Below the pieces are notes generated by a model, which was not told the DNA's origin, searched no databases, and saw nothing but the letters and a program-made list of their open reading frames with translations. 64,000 bases of DNA, from positions 2,959,001 to 3,023,000 of the forward strand of contig NZ_VOQQ01000001.1 of the NCBI RefSeq assembly GCF_007995055.1, in the 5' to 3' direction. The translations under genes were made by a program, and so were the position numbers. The DNA is from Sphingosinicella ginsenosidimutans. GTDB taxonomy: Bacteria > Pseudomonadota > Alphaproteobacteria > Sphingomonadales > Sphingomonadaceae. Every line of letters starts with the position of its first letter. Within the stretch, counting starts at the first letter, position 1. Shown here piece after piece: positions 8,853 through 18,124 of this stretch.

Positions 8853-9883
8853 CAGCCGAGCCCTCGCGCGATTGGCGGGCCGAGCCGGTTGGCGATCCAG
8901 AGCGGAAGACGCTGCCACAGTGCGATCTGCATCCGGTATTTCGGGTTGAGCGGGTTGACCTCGCGCCGCCCGCCCCAATGGGCGTAGCTGAGCGGCTCCG
9001 GATCGAAGCCCCAATTCTTCTTGAAGGCGAAGGCCCCGGTGCCGATCTTCGACCGTCCGAAATCGAAGCGGGTGCAGCCGCGCGCGGAGGCATGTCGCAT
9101 CAGCTCGTAATACATGAGCTCATTGGCGCGCGCGGCCCGGGCGGCGCGGGTGCCGCCGCCCCAGTAAGGATAGACGGTGCCGCGCCAGTAGAGGCTGAAC
9201 ACGCTCGCCAGCACCTCGCCCCCGCGCGAGACGGTGAGGATATCGGCGGCCTCGCCAAACTCGGCGAGCGTCGCGGCGAACAGGGCGCGCGGGAAGACCG
9301 GCGTGCCGAGATTGCGAACGCTTTCCGAATAGGCGCGGTAATGGGCGTCGAGGTCGCGCCCGATCCCGACCGCGAGACCGAAGCCGAGCGCGCGGCGGAC
9401 CTCGGCGCGCTGCTTGCGCGGGATCGCCTTCAGGATCGCCTCTTCGCCGGCCGGAAGATCGCGCGCGAAGCCGGCATAGGCGCCCGTCTCGACCGCCCAG
9501 CCATCGGGAGCCGGCCCGCCGCGCAGCTCGATCGAAGGGCAATCGAGCCGCTCGGCCAGTCGAACGGCTTCGGCGGCGAGCGCGGTGCGCGCCGCGACAT
9601 CCTCGGCGAGGATGCCGCCATCGACACCGAAGCCCGCGGACACCAGGGCGCTGCCGAACAGCGGCGATCGCACTTCGGTGAGCGGCAGGACTCCGCGCAC
9701 CGCGCCGCCACGCTCGGCCAGCAGCAGATGCGCCCGCTGGCCGGTGCCCGCCGCAATCGCGCGGCTCCATTGCGGCAAGTGAAAGGGCGTGGCGTCGGGA
9801 TGGGTGCGCACATAGGCTTCGGCCGCGGCGTCCGACGGATCGGCGGCGCGGACCGCAAGCGTGAGAACGGCCGGCGCGTTCAC
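8852..9883 (-). CDS. FemAB-family acyltransferase, XrtA-associated
   Basis: 343 residues from a GTG start that overlaps the deacetylase stop (GTGA). FemAB proteins are GNAT-fold enzymes that transfer amino acids, classically from aminoacyl-tRNA to peptidoglycan; the XrtA-linked members are of unknown substrate. Visible features are the N-terminal subdomain start (PFHLPQWSRAIAAGTGQ), the second GNAT subdomain with IPRKQRAEVRRALGFGL, and the family end motif FDFGRSKIGTGAFAFKKNWG. Starting at GTG 9883 gives the usual protein beginning; a longer frame adds only residues overlapping the upstream gene. Confidence 0.9.
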   Translation of the reverse strand: MNAPAVLTLAVRAADPSDAAAEAYVRTHPDATPFHLPQWSRAIAAGTGQRAHLLLAERGGAVRGVLPLTEVRSPLFGSALVSAGFGVDGGILAEDVAARTALAAEAVRLAERLDCPSIELRGGPAPDGWAVETGAYAGFARDLPAGEEAILKAIPRKQRAEVRRALGFGLAVGIGRDLDAHYRAYSESVRNLGTPVFPRALFAATLAEFGEAADILTVSRGGEVLASVFSLYWRGTVYPYWGGGTRAARAARANELMYYELMRHASARGCTRFDFGRSKIGTGAFAFKKNWGFDPEPLSYAHWGGRREVNPLNPKYRMQIALWQRLPLWIANRLGPPIARGLG

Positions 9884-10722
9884 AGCGCCCTCGCCTGCTC
9901 GGCGGCGATCGCGTCGGTCCGGCCCCATTCATGGGACCTGAGCAATTTGAGCAATTTGCCGCGCATTTCGGACAAATTGGTGTAATGACGCAGCCGCGAT
10001 CGGAGCGGCGCGCGGGCGATCCTTGGCTGATCCGGATCAATCTCCCACGGATGGAAATAGAAGATGGCCGGCCGCCCGTCGCGCGCATTGACGCGGCGGA
10101 TCGCCCAGTTCGAAAAGCCGTAGGGGAGCAGGCGGAAGAAGCCGCCCCCGCCCGCCGCGAGGCGCCGTCCGGCGAGATCCGCCGTCGTCACCGGCAGCTC
10201 GATCAGATCGGCCCCTTCCACCGGCCGCCAGGCGAAGCGGGGCGCGCTGCGCCAGCCATAATGATCGTGCGCGATCGGTGCGACGCTCGAGGAATAGGCA
10301 TAGCCCTCCTCCGCGAGCACGCGGTGCGCCCAGGGGGTGCGTAGGTCGATCGAGAAGCTCGGCGCCCTGTAGCCGGTGATCCGCTGCCCCGCCGCATCCT
10401 CGATGAGGCCGCGTGCGCGGGCAAGATCGGCGCGAAACCCCGCCTCGGTCAGCGTGAACACACGCTTGTGGTCATAGCCGTGACTGGCGATCTCGTGCCC
10501 CGCATCGGCGATGCGGCGGATCAGGGCTGGATGGCGCTCCGCGACCCAGCCGAGCGTGAAGAAGGTCGCCTTCACTCCGGCCTCGTCGAACAGGGCAAGC
10601 ACCGCGTCGGTATTCGCCTCGACGCGGCGCGGCAGCGACTCCCAGTCGCTCCGATCGATCACATGCTCGAAGGCGCCGACCTGGAACCAGTCTTCGACAT
10701 CGACGGAAAGGGCGTTGCGCAT
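9880..10722 (-). CDS. Polysaccharide deacetylase, XrtA-associated
   Basis: 280 residues, NodB-homology carbohydrate esterase family 4. The metal Asp pair is in SVDVEDWF near the N-terminus, the metal His pair in HEIASHGYDH, and the later motif GYRAPSFSI is intact, so it should be an active N-deacetylase. A C-terminal DUF3473-like segment (FYFHPWEIDPDQPR) marks it as the PEP-CTERM/XrtA subtype. It has no signal peptide, so action on cytoplasmic or inner-leaflet sugar intermediates is possible. It starts 9 bases after the ATPase stop and couples through GTGA to the femAB-like gene. Confidence 0.93.
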   Translation of the reverse strand: MRNALSVDVEDWFQVGAFEHVIDRSDWESLPRRVEANTDAVLALFDEAGVKATFFTLGWVAERHPALIRRIADAGHEIASHGYDHKRVFTLTEAGFRADLARARGLIEDAAGQRITGYRAPSFSIDLRTPWAHRVLAEEGYAYSSSVAPIAHDHYGWRSAPRFAWRPVEGADLIELPVTTADLAGRRLAAGGGGFFRLLPYGFSNWAIRRVNARDGRPAIFYFHPWEIDPDQPRIARAPLRSRLRHYTNLSEMRGKLLKLLRSHEWGRTDAIAAEQARAL

Positions 10723-10731
10723 CCGCCCTCC

Positions 10732-11799
10732 TCAGGCCGCGTTGAACCGCGCCGGCCTTTCCGCATCGCCCTCGGCCCATTCGATCAGCAGCGCGAGGAT
10801 CCGGCGAAGCATCGCCTCCTGCTCATCCGCCCGCGCCTCGAGCGCGGCGATGCGGCGGGCAATGGCCGGATCGGGAACGGCCGCCGGATCGGCAATGCCC
10901 GCCGGATCGGCCTCGACCAGGGTCGGCCGCGCGGTGCGCAGCGGCAGCACCCGCTCGCCGGCCGCAGCCGGCGCGGGCGCGTGGGGCCGGGCATCGGCAC
11001 CGATCTCCTCGGCCACCGCATCGACCAGGTCGGCGTCGATCGTGTCGACATCCTCGAGCGCCGCGGCGAGCATCAGCCGGTTGGCGAGCTGGTTGATCCG
11101 CCGCGGGATGCCGTCGCTCGCCTTGTGGATCGCGACGATCGCCTCGGGCGCGAAATCGGGCCGCCCGGTCCAGCCGACAAGGCCCAGCCGGTGGCGCAGA
11201 TAGGCTTCAAGCTCATCCGCGCCCATCGCCTCGAGATGGTGCGCGGCGATGACGCGCTGGCGCAGCTGTTCGAGGCCCGACGAGGCGAGCCGGTCACGAA
11301 ATTCCGGCTGTCCGAGCAACACAGTCTGGAGCAGCGGCTTGCCGCCCACCTGGAAGTTGGACAGCATCCGAAGCTCTTCGAGCGAGGACACGGGCAGGAT
11401 CTGCGCCTCATCGACGAGCAGCAGGTTGCGCTTGCCGGCGCGCAATTCCTCGCCGAGCCGCTGTTCGATCGCATCGAGAAGGCGGGCCTTGTCGAGCCCG
11501 GCGGTGGCGACGCCGAAGCCCTGCGCCGCGAGCCGGAGCATGTCGTCGCCCTCGACCTGGGTCGAGACAAGGCTGACGGCGTTGAGCCGCGCGCGATCGA
11601 TGGTCGCCATCAGATGGGCGACGAGCGTCGACTTGCCGGCCCCGATCTCGCCGGTGATGGTCACGAACCCCTCGGCCTGGGCAAGCCCGTAGCCGAGATA
11701 GGCCATCGCCTTGCGATGCGTGCGGCTTTCGAACCAGAAACGCGCGTCGGGCGTCAGCTGGAATGGCTGTCCGGTGAGGCCGAAATGGTCGGTGTACAT
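10732..11799 (-). CDS. XrtA-associated AAA ATPase (ExeA-like)
   Basis: 355 residues. Begins MYTDHFGLTGQPFQLTPD, the standard start of ExeA/GspA-type ATPases and of the exosortase-associated family. Walker A is GEIGAGKST (about residue 50) and Walker B is LLLVDEAQ. A C-terminal region from about residue 270 is Ala/Pro rich and ends in a heptad-like helix (IARRIAALEARADEQEAML), perhaps for oligomerisation. Its role in the locus is unknown; it may regulate or energise export. It lies between the outer-membrane protein gene and the deacetylase gene in one operon. Confidence 0.92.
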   Translation of the reverse strand: MYTDHFGLTGQPFQLTPDARFWFESRTHRKAMAYLGYGLAQAEGFVTITGEIGAGKSTLVAHLMATIDRARLNAVSLVSTQVEGDDMLRLAAQGFGVATAGLDKARLLDAIEQRLGEELRAGKRNLLLVDEAQILPVSSLEELRMLSNFQVGGKPLLQTVLLGQPEFRDRLASSGLEQLRQRVIAAHHLEAMGADELEAYLRHRLGLVGWTGRPDFAPEAIVAIHKASDGIPRRINQLANRLMLAAALEDVDTIDADLVDAVAEEIGADARPHAPAPAAAGERVLPLRTARPTLVEADPAGIADPAAVPDPAIARRIAALEARADEQEAMLRRILALLIEWAEGDAERPARFNAA

Positions 11800-11823
11800 G
11801 GGCGTCCCCTACCTTCCCCGCCT

Positions 11824-13539
11824 TTAGAAATTGTATCTGAGGCCGAGCAGCAGCGAGCCGACCGTGCTGTCGCCGCTGTTCTGGCTGCTGTGATAGAGGC
11901 CGAGAGCGGCAATGAACTGGAGCCTGTCGAGCAGCAGGCGGCGGGTGTAGCCGACATCGCCGCCGATCGTGGTGACCGATGCGAAGCCGGGCTGATCGGT
12001 GTCGTACCAGCTCGCATAGGCATCGACATTGACCTGCGAGACGCGGCTGAGGCGCCGGCCGATGCTGCCATAGATTGTCGCGGTCTGGTCTTCATCGCCG
12101 CCGAAGGTGACGAACGGCGAGGCATCGCCCTGGCTGAAATCGCGCCGGACGTAGGAGGCGCCGATGCCGAGATCCCACAGGCCGCGATTGCCGGAGACGA
12201 CCGCGCTCACGCCGCGCATCCGGAAGGTCGCGCCGCGGATCGACTGGAGCGAGCGATCGAAACAGCCGCCGCTGCCCGGCGCCGAGCCGAAGGCGCAGCC
12301 GCCGATATCGCCGGTGAACGGATTGCGCGAAAGCTGAAAATCGGTCGGCAAGCTACTGAGATCGTTGACAAGGATGTTGCCGAACGTCTCAACCGTATCG
12401 AAAACCTGCACATTCATGCCGTAATGCGAATTGAACTGGTGCGTGAACGAGCCGACGACGGTCGTGCCCCCGTTGCGATGGCCGGCGCGAATTTCGAGCT
12501 GGGTATGGACGCTCGGCTTCCACAGCAGGCCGCCGTCGTAGATGAGATCGTCGATATCGTAGGTGAGGATCCGGTGCGCCGGATCGACGATCGCCCGCCC
12601 ATCGCCGCCGATGACCGGGGAACCGTCTGAATTACGCACGATATCGTTTTGGGCTGACTTGATATTTTCATATCCGATTCCTCCCGTCAGCGCGAGCGTC
12701 GGAGAGACGGGCAGAACGATGTCGCCGCGCACATAGCCGGCGTGGAAACGATCGTCGAAGGGGCTGTCGGTGGTCGAGCGCAGATAGCCGCCGCCGATCG
12801 TCCATCCGAAAGGCAGGCGCCCCGGCCCCATGCCGATGCTCGCCGTCGCATTGTGGGTCGTCGAATGATCGAAGCCGTCGACCAGGCCGAAGCCGTCCAG
12901 ATGATCGTCGATCGCGGTGTAGCCGATGCGATAGGCGGCGTTGACCGCGAGCGGGCCGGCATGGGTCGAAAGGCTCGGGCCGGCAAAGAGGCTGTAGACA
13001 TCGACCCCGGCGTCACGCCCGGTGAGGCCGAAGAAGCGGCCGTCCCCGCCGGTGCGGGTCGCGAGCGCGCCGGCATCAATGGCGAGCAGCCCGGGCGCTG
13101 CATCGACATGGACGATGGCGAGGCCGGAATGGCTGTCCTGATCCGCCGTCCCGCGATTCCAGCCGATCTGGCGATCGTAGCGATAGCTGACCGCGACGGC
13201 GACATGGCGGCGCTGGATCGTGCCGTCCACGCCGACCGCGAGATTGGTGTAGGTGAGCGTGTCGCCGCTGCTCAGTTCGGCGCTGATCGCCTGATCGACC
13301 TCGACATAGGGGTCAATTCGCACCCGGCTGTGGCGGGCGCGGCGGGGCGACGCGTCCCGCGCGGCCCGCGAGTCGTCGGCGGCGGGCGGCGCGTAGGAGA
13401 CACCGCTGGCCGGTGCGGCGGACGGCGCTGCGCCGATCGTATCAACATAAGGCAGGGTCTGCGCCGGCGCCGCCGCGGCCCCGAGCGCGAGGCCGAGCGC
13501 AAGCATGAGGCGGCGGACGAGGCGGAACTCAACCCGCAT
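11824..13539 (-). CDS. XrtA-associated outer-membrane beta-barrel protein (TIGR03016-type)
   Basis: 571 residues. A signal peptide (MRVEFRLVRRLMLALGLALG ending near AAPAQ) precedes about 60 disordered residues and a series of alternating amphipathic strands that ends in LLLGLRYNF, with a terminal Phe as in outer-membrane barrels. It belongs to the uncharacterised PEP-CTERM system outer-membrane family and may be the outer-membrane partner of polymer export. The start at 13539 is preferred because a GAGGGG ribosome site lies about 8 bases upstream; the ATG 15 bases further up lacks one. It overlaps the kinase gene by 11 bases. Confidence 0.85.
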   Translation of the reverse strand: MRVEFRLVRRLMLALGLALGAAAAPAQTLPYVDTIGAAPSAAPASGVSYAPPAADDSRAARDASPRRARHSRVRIDPYVEVDQAISAELSSGDTLTYTNLAVGVDGTIQRRHVAVAVSYRYDRQIGWNRGTADQDSHSGLAIVHVDAAPGLLAIDAGALATRTGGDGRFFGLTGRDAGVDVYSLFAGPSLSTHAGPLAVNAAYRIGYTAIDDHLDGFGLVDGFDHSTTHNATASIGMGPGRLPFGWTIGGGYLRSTTDSPFDDRFHAGYVRGDIVLPVSPTLALTGGIGYENIKSAQNDIVRNSDGSPVIGGDGRAIVDPAHRILTYDIDDLIYDGGLLWKPSVHTQLEIRAGHRNGGTTVVGSFTHQFNSHYGMNVQVFDTVETFGNILVNDLSSLPTDFQLSRNPFTGDIGGCAFGSAPGSGGCFDRSLQSIRGATFRMRGVSAVVSGNRGLWDLGIGASYVRRDFSQGDASPFVTFGGDEDQTATIYGSIGRRLSRVSQVNVDAYASWYDTDQPGFASVTTIGGDVGYTRRLLLDRLQFIAALGLYHSSQNSGDSTVGSLLLGLRYNF

Positions 13540-14506
13540 GGTCCCGCCCCTCATAATAAGCGCCGAACTTGCGACCGGTGACGGAAAGACCGGCGCCGTT
13601 CAGCAGAAGCCCGACATGGTCGCAGGCGGAGAGCAGACCGACCGTCTCGCGCAGGTCCGCCTCGATCGTCGCATCGGCGCGGACCACGACGAGCGCCTGG
13701 CCGACATGGGCGGCAAGCGTCGCGGCGACCGAATCCATCAGGACGGGCGGCGAATCGAACAGGATGATGCGGCGCGGATCGGCCTCGACCAGCCGCGCGA
13801 GCAGCTCGCGGGTGCGATCCGAGGCCAGCAATTCGGGAATGTTGCTCGCCTGGCGTCCGGCCCGAAGCACGGAGAGGCCGGGCACGTCGGTGCGGATCAC
13901 GAGCGATTCCGGGTCGGTCGCTGGATCGGCGAGCGCATCGACCAGGCCGGGGCCCGTCTCGATCCCCAGCAGCGCGAGCATGTCGTGCTTGGCGACATCG
14001 CCGTCGATGAGCAGCACCTCGGTGTCACGCTCGCCGGCGAGGCTCAGCGCCAGGTTGACCGCGCAGAAGCTCTTGCCCTCGCGCGGCCGGCCCGATGCGA
14101 CCAGCACCGACCGCCGCTTTTCCGGGCTTTGTGATACACGCCGCTCGATGGTCGCGAGCAGCTGGCGCTTCACCAGCCGGAACTCCTCGGCAAGGCCGGT
14201 CACCGGCCCGCCAGGCACGATCAACCCGGCCTCGGCCAGCGCCGCGCGGTCGATCGCGACGGTGGCTCGCTCGCCTTCGCTCCGCCTCTCCATGGGGGAG
14301 AGGACCGGGCTCGGCGCCTCGTCCCGGACGACAGGCGCCTGCGCCCGCGCCTCTTCCACCGGGGCAGGAGGTGGCGCAGATGCCGGTTCGAACGGCTCGA
14401 CCGGCTCGGGGGCCGGCTCCAGCGAGGGCGCGCCGGCGCGCAGCGGGGCGCCGAAATCGGTGAGCTCGGCGGCGCGTTCGATGAAGGAGATACGGCTGTG
14501 CTTCAT
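13529..14506 (-). CDS. XrtA-associated tyrosine autokinase (CpsD/BY-kinase type)
   Basis: 325 residues. The N-terminal 120 residues are Pro/Ala/Glu rich. The BY-kinase domain has Walker A' in ASGRPREGKSFCAVNLA, Walker A-like VLLIDGDVAKHD and Walker B IILFDSPPVLMDS. The C-terminus carries only a YY pair (GAYYEGRD) rather than a long tyrosine cluster. Such kinases act with a Wzz-type partner to set polymer length. Here that partner is the gene directly upstream, joined by a one-base TGATG overlap. The start MKHSRISF is set by that overlap. Confidence 0.92.
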   Translation of the reverse strand: MKHSRISFIERAAELTDFGAPLRAGAPSLEPAPEPVEPFEPASAPPPAPVEEARAQAPVVRDEAPSPVLSPMERRSEGERATVAIDRAALAEAGLIVPGGPVTGLAEEFRLVKRQLLATIERRVSQSPEKRRSVLVASGRPREGKSFCAVNLALSLAGERDTEVLLIDGDVAKHDMLALLGIETGPGLVDALADPATDPESLVIRTDVPGLSVLRAGRQASNIPELLASDRTRELLARLVEADPRRIILFDSPPVLMDSVAATLAAHVGQALVVVRADATIEADLRETVGLLSACDHVGLLLNGAGLSVTGRKFGAYYEGRDHAG

Positions 14507-16047
14507 CACGCCACCTGCGCCCGCTGCCAGAATTCGACGAGCATCAGCACCGCGTAGCAGCCGGCGAGCGCCGCCCCGGTGCCCCCGAGCCACACGAGGC
14601 GGCGTCGACGCGCGGCGCGGACCGGCGCGGTGACCACCTCGCTCACCGTCCCGAGCACCGGGAGGCCGGTGATCGCCGCGAGCCGGCTCTGGGTCGGGAA
14701 GGTCGTCTGGATCTGGCCGAGGATGAAGGCCGCCGCGATGCCCGCGCCAAATGCGAGGACGAGCACGGCGCTCAGCAGGATCGGCCGGTTCGGCGATGCG
14801 GGGGCGCTCGGGATGCTCGGCGGCTCGACGACCTGGACGTTGACCGGCGCGGCCTGGCTCTGCGCGTCGCTGCGCAGGCGCAGCTGCTCGCGGCTCGCGA
14901 GGAGCTGGTCATATTGCTGCTTCAGCACGTCATGGTCGCGCGCCAGCCGCTCCTGCTCGGCGGCGACGCCGGGTTCGCTCGACTGGCGCGCGGAAAGCTG
15001 GGCGAGATTGGCCTGGATCTGGTTGCGTCGCGCGGTCGCGGCGGCGACCGTCGCCTCGCGCTCGCCGATCAGCGCCCTCAGGGAGGTGTAGGACGGATTG
15101 GATGCGCCCGCGGCTGGGGCGCCGCTGCGCGCCTCGGCGGCGGCATAGGGCCGCAGGCGCGCGATCTGCTCGCGCGCGGCGATGATGTCGGGATGCTGCT
15201 CGGTCCAGCCGCGGGCGAGGTTCTGGTTGATCTGACCCTGGAGCGCGGCGATCTGGCCGGTCGCCGTGGTCGCGCCGCCGCCGTCGGGACCGCCGGGGAG
15301 ATTGGCCGGAGTCGCGGCCAGCTGGCTGCGCATCGAGGCGAGCGCGGCCTGGCCGGCGACGATCTGCTGCTGGAGCGAATCGAGCTCCGCGCGTGCGGAC
15401 GCCATGCGCTGCGAGATCGGGCCGTCGCCGGGGAGGATCGTGGCGTAACGCTGGTCGAACTCCGCCTGCCGCTGTTCCGCCTCCTGGAGCGCGGCGGCGC
15501 GCCGGGCCAGCTCGGCGTTGAGGAACTGGAGCGACTGGCCGGTCTGTGCGCGATCGCCGGAGAGGTTCTGCTCGACGAACGCATCGACCAGCCCCTGGGC
15601 GACGCCGGCCGCGGCGCGGGCGTTCTGGGCGTTGGAGAAGCCCGAAATGTTCGAACTCGCCTTGATCTCGATCATCCCGTCCGGCTGGGCGGTGATCGTG
15701 ATCCGGTTGCGCAGCGCGCTGACGACATTGGCGAGATCGCGCTCGCTCGCGACCAGCGTGTTGAGATCGGTGCGCCGCACGATGCGCGCGAGATTGTCGT
15801 TCGACGTCAGCGTCTGGCGCAGCCGCAGAAGCTGGGCGGCGCGATCGTCGGGCGCGAGCGAGGTCTGGGTCGGAAGGATCGACTGCTGCTGCACGAAGAT
15901 CCGCGCCTTGGCCTCGTAACTGTTGGGGATGAGCGCGAGCACGAACCAGCCGAGCAGCGCGACCCCCCAGGCGACGGCCATCGCCACCCAGCGCCGCCGC
16001 CACACCTGGTGCAGCGCGATCCGGACCTGTTCGTAAAGACCGTCCAT
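14506..16047 (-). CDS. XrtA-associated polysaccharide chain-length determinant (Wzz/GNVR type)
   Basis: 513 residues. Inner-membrane polysaccharide co-polymerase. Membrane helix 1 is at about residues 20-40 (AMAVAWGVALLGWFVLALIP), followed by a long periplasmic coiled coil (about residues 170-400). A helix near residue 430 (ILLSAVLVLAFGAGIAAAF) and a C-terminal helix (GGTGAALAGCYAVLMLVEF) follow. With the adjacent kinase it should control polymer length. It lies 16 bases after the exporter gene. The family is that of PEP-CTERM locus chain-length proteins. Confidence 0.92.
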   Translation of the reverse strand: MDGLYEQVRIALHQVWRRRWVAMAVAWGVALLGWFVLALIPNSYEAKARIFVQQQSILPTQTSLAPDDRAAQLLRLRQTLTSNDNLARIVRRTDLNTLVASERDLANVVSALRNRITITAQPDGMIEIKASSNISGFSNAQNARAAAGVAQGLVDAFVEQNLSGDRAQTGQSLQFLNAELARRAAALQEAEQRQAEFDQRYATILPGDGPISQRMASARAELDSLQQQIVAGQAALASMRSQLAATPANLPGGPDGGGATTATGQIAALQGQINQNLARGWTEQHPDIIAAREQIARLRPYAAAEARSGAPAAGASNPSYTSLRALIGEREATVAAATARRNQIQANLAQLSARQSSEPGVAAEQERLARDHDVLKQQYDQLLASREQLRLRSDAQSQAAPVNVQVVEPPSIPSAPASPNRPILLSAVLVLAFGAGIAAAFILGQIQTTFPTQSRLAAITGLPVLGTVSEVVTAPVRAARRRRLVWLGGTGAALAGCYAVLMLVEFWQRAQVA

Positions 16048-16063
16048 CAGCCGGGCCGGACCT

Positions 16064-16717
16064 TTAGAAGCTGCTCTCGGGGATGATGATCACGTCGCCC
16101 GGTTCGAGCCGGACGTTCGCGCTGACGTCGCCGCGGCGGAGCAGGCTCGCGATCCTGAGGTCATATTCCTGCTGATGCCCGCTCGCCCGATCGGTGCGGA
16201 CGAGGCGCGCGCGATCGCCCGCGGCATATTCGTTGAGGCCGCCGACCGCGATCATCGCATCGAGCAGGGTCATGTTCGCCCGATAGGGGATCGCCGCCGG
16301 CCGCTCGGTCGCGCCGACGATGCGGATCTGCTGGGCGAAGGTGCCCTGGGGCCGATCGACCATCACCGAGACGAGCGGATCCTGGATATAATGGGCAAGC
16401 ACCGTCTTGATGTCGTCGGCGAGCTGCGCCGGAGTCTTGCCGGCGGCGACCATGTCGCTGATCAGCGGCGTCGTGATCCGTCCGTCCGGCCGGACCTGGA
16501 CGTGGGCGCCAAGCTCCGGATTGCGCCAGACGAAAACGGTGAGCTCGTCGGACGGGCCGATCTGGTAATTCTCGCTCGCCGGCGCCTGTTCGCCGGTGCC
16601 GACGAAGCTCGCCGGCGGCAGGGTGCGGCCCGTCCGTCCCCCCGTCGCGCAGCCGGCGAGCGCGAGCGCCGCGCTCCCCAGAAGAAGGGCCAGCCTGGAC
16701 GTCGCAACCACGCGCAT
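16064..16717 (-). CDS. XrtA-associated polysaccharide export lipoprotein (Wza-like)
   Basis: 217 residues. Lipoprotein signal with lipobox A-L-A-G-C at Cys22. A poly-export domain follows (ENYQIGPSDELTVFVWRNPEL), then a SLBB domain (about residues 125-190) and the end GDVIIIPESSF. It is shorter than E. coli Wza and lacks the extra C-terminal barrel helix, as is typical of the exosortase-linked family. It is the first gene of the polymer-export run and its promoter should lie in the 162-base gap upstream. Confidence 0.93.
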   Translation of the reverse strand: MRVVATSRLALLLGSAALALAGCATGGRTGRTLPPASFVGTGEQAPASENYQIGPSDELTVFVWRNPELGAHVQVRPDGRITTPLISDMVAAGKTPAQLADDIKTVLAHYIQDPLVSVMVDRPQGTFAQQIRIVGATERPAAIPYRANMTLLDAMIAVGGLNEYAAGDRARLVRTDRASGHQQEYDLRIASLLRRGDVSANVRLEPGDVIIIPESSF

Positions 16718-16879
16718 GATCGATCCTCTTGCCGCGCGGCCGGCGCCTGTCCCGAAATTGGAAGGCGCCCGAAGAACCGCGGATTTCGGCCCCCGCTATG
16801 GTGCCAAGAGGTAAAATTCCGGTTAGGAACAAGGGGCTTTTGGGGGTCGTCCCACAATGGGACCGAAGCGGCGCGCAGG
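16718..16879 (-). promoter_or_regulatory. Leader/promoter region of the XrtA export operon with a 15-base palindrome
   Basis: The 162 bases separate the decarboxylase gene from the exporter gene and are the only sizeable gap in the leftward arm. A perfect inverted repeat, GTCCCA-CAA-TGGGAC, lies at 16849-16863, a candidate operator. I searched for a sigma-54 -24/-12 element, which controls PEP-CTERM loci in some bacteria: TGGCAC is present on the minus strand but without the matching -12 GC at the right distance. No convincing sigma-70 boxes were found. Confidence 0.35.
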
Positions 16880-18124
16880 TTAATCCGCGTGCGCGCCAAC
16901 CACGATCTCGCGGGCCGCCTGCTGCGCGAGGAACGCCTGCGGGCTGGCCGAAAGCCCATAAGCCCCGGCAAGGAAGACGGCGACGAGATCGCCCGGCCCC
17001 GCGCGCGGCATGGCGACATCGTCGGCAAGCCTGTCGAGCGGCGTGCACAGGCACCCGACGACGGTGACGTCCTCCTCGGGCGCGGCGCCGAAGCGGTTTG
17101 CGATGGCGACCGGATAGTTGCGGCGGACGACCTGCCCGAAATTGCCCGAGGCGGCGAGCTGATGCTGCATGCCGCCGTCGGTGACGAGGAAGGTCTTGCC
17201 GTGGCTTTCCTTGCGGTCGACGATGCGCGTCAGATAGACGCCGCATTCGCCGACCAGCCAGCGGCCGAGCTCGATCGCAAACTCCGTTTTCTGAAGGGCT
17301 TGCGGTCGGTTCCTTAGCGTCCGTTCGAGTTCCTCGCCGACCGCTTCGACGTCGACCGACTGCTCGCCGTTGAAATAGGGAATGCCGAATCCGCCGCCGA
17401 GATTGACGAGAGGCGGCGCCTCCCCGGCCTGGTCGGAAAGCTGGGCAGCCAGCGCCACCGTCGCCCGCTGCGCCTCGATCAGCGCGGCCGGATCGAGCGC
17501 CTGCGAGCCCGCGAAGATGTGAAAGCCGCGCCACGTCGCGCCCGCCGCGATGATTCGCCGGACGAGCGCCGGCACCCGCGCGGCATCGACGCCGAACGGC
17601 TTTGCGCCGCCGCCCATCCGCATCCCCGATCCCTTGATCTCGAAATCGGGATTGACCCGCACCGCGAGGCGCGGCGTCCGGCCGATCCGCGCGCCGATGG
17701 TGAAGGCGCGCTCGGCCTCCCCTTCCGATTCGCAATTGAGCGTGACCCCGGCGGCAATCGCTGCCTCGAGATCGGAATCGCGCTTGCCGGGGCCGGCAAA
17801 GCTGATCGTCGAAGGATCGGCACCGGCCTCCAGCGCGAAGCCGAGCTCGCCGCCAGAGGCGATGTCGAGGCCGTCGACATGCTTTTGAACATGTTCAAGG
17901 AGTGGAGCGTAGGAATTTGCTTTTATTGCATAATGAAGGTGGACGCTCGGGAATGCGGCGCGGAATCGCGCGATCTTCGCATCCACCAGCGCAAGGTCGT
18001 AGACGAAGAGCGGCGTATCGCCGGCCTCGGCCACCAGCGCGTCGGCGCGTCGCCCCCCGATCATCAGCATTCCGTCGGCGTCCGCCGCGAAGCCGGCCGG
18101 GATCGGGCCCATCGGCTTGGTCAT
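16880..18124 (-). CDS. PLP-dependent decarboxylase, XrtA-associated (ornithine/DAP decarboxylase fold)
   Basis: 414 residues, fold type III PLP enzyme. The PLP lysine is in YAIKANSY (about residue 63), the phosphate-binding glycine loop in LGGGFGIPYF, and the second-subunit active-site Cys motif is VVGCLCTPLD. It resembles diaminopimelate/ornithine decarboxylases, but the exosortase-linked family has no proven substrate. The start ATG at 18124 overlaps the ligase stop (ATGA), so the two are translated together. The tight ligase-decarboxylase pairing suggests an amino acid or its amine is activated or produced for polymer or protein tailoring; that is inference. Confidence 0.92.
   Translation of the reverse strand: MTKPMGPIPAGFAADADGMLMIGGRRADALVAEAGDTPLFVYDLALVDAKIARFRAAFPSVHLHYAIKANSYAPLLEHVQKHVDGLDIASGGELGFALEAGADPSTISFAGPGKRDSDLEAAIAAGVTLNCESEGEAERAFTIGARIGRTPRLAVRVNPDFEIKGSGMRMGGGAKPFGVDAARVPALVRRIIAAGATWRGFHIFAGSQALDPAALIEAQRATVALAAQLSDQAGEAPPLVNLGGGFGIPYFNGEQSVDVEAVGEELERTLRNRPQALQKTEFAIELGRWLVGECGVYLTRIVDRKESHGKTFLVTDGGMQHQLAASGNFGQVVRRNYPVAIANRFGAAPEEDVTVVGCLCTPLDRLADDVAMPRAGPGDLVAVFLAGAYGLSASPQAFLAQQAAREIVVGAHAD

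Noticed and set aside
10468..12630. A 720-codon plus-strand open frame across the deacetylase, ATPase and outer-membrane genes
   Set aside because: It crosses three well-supported minus-strand genes and shows no recognisable protein features.
16800..16830. A sigma-54 promoter for the polymer export operon (TGGCAC on the minus strand)
   Set aside because: The -12 element GC is not at the required distance from the -24 GG.
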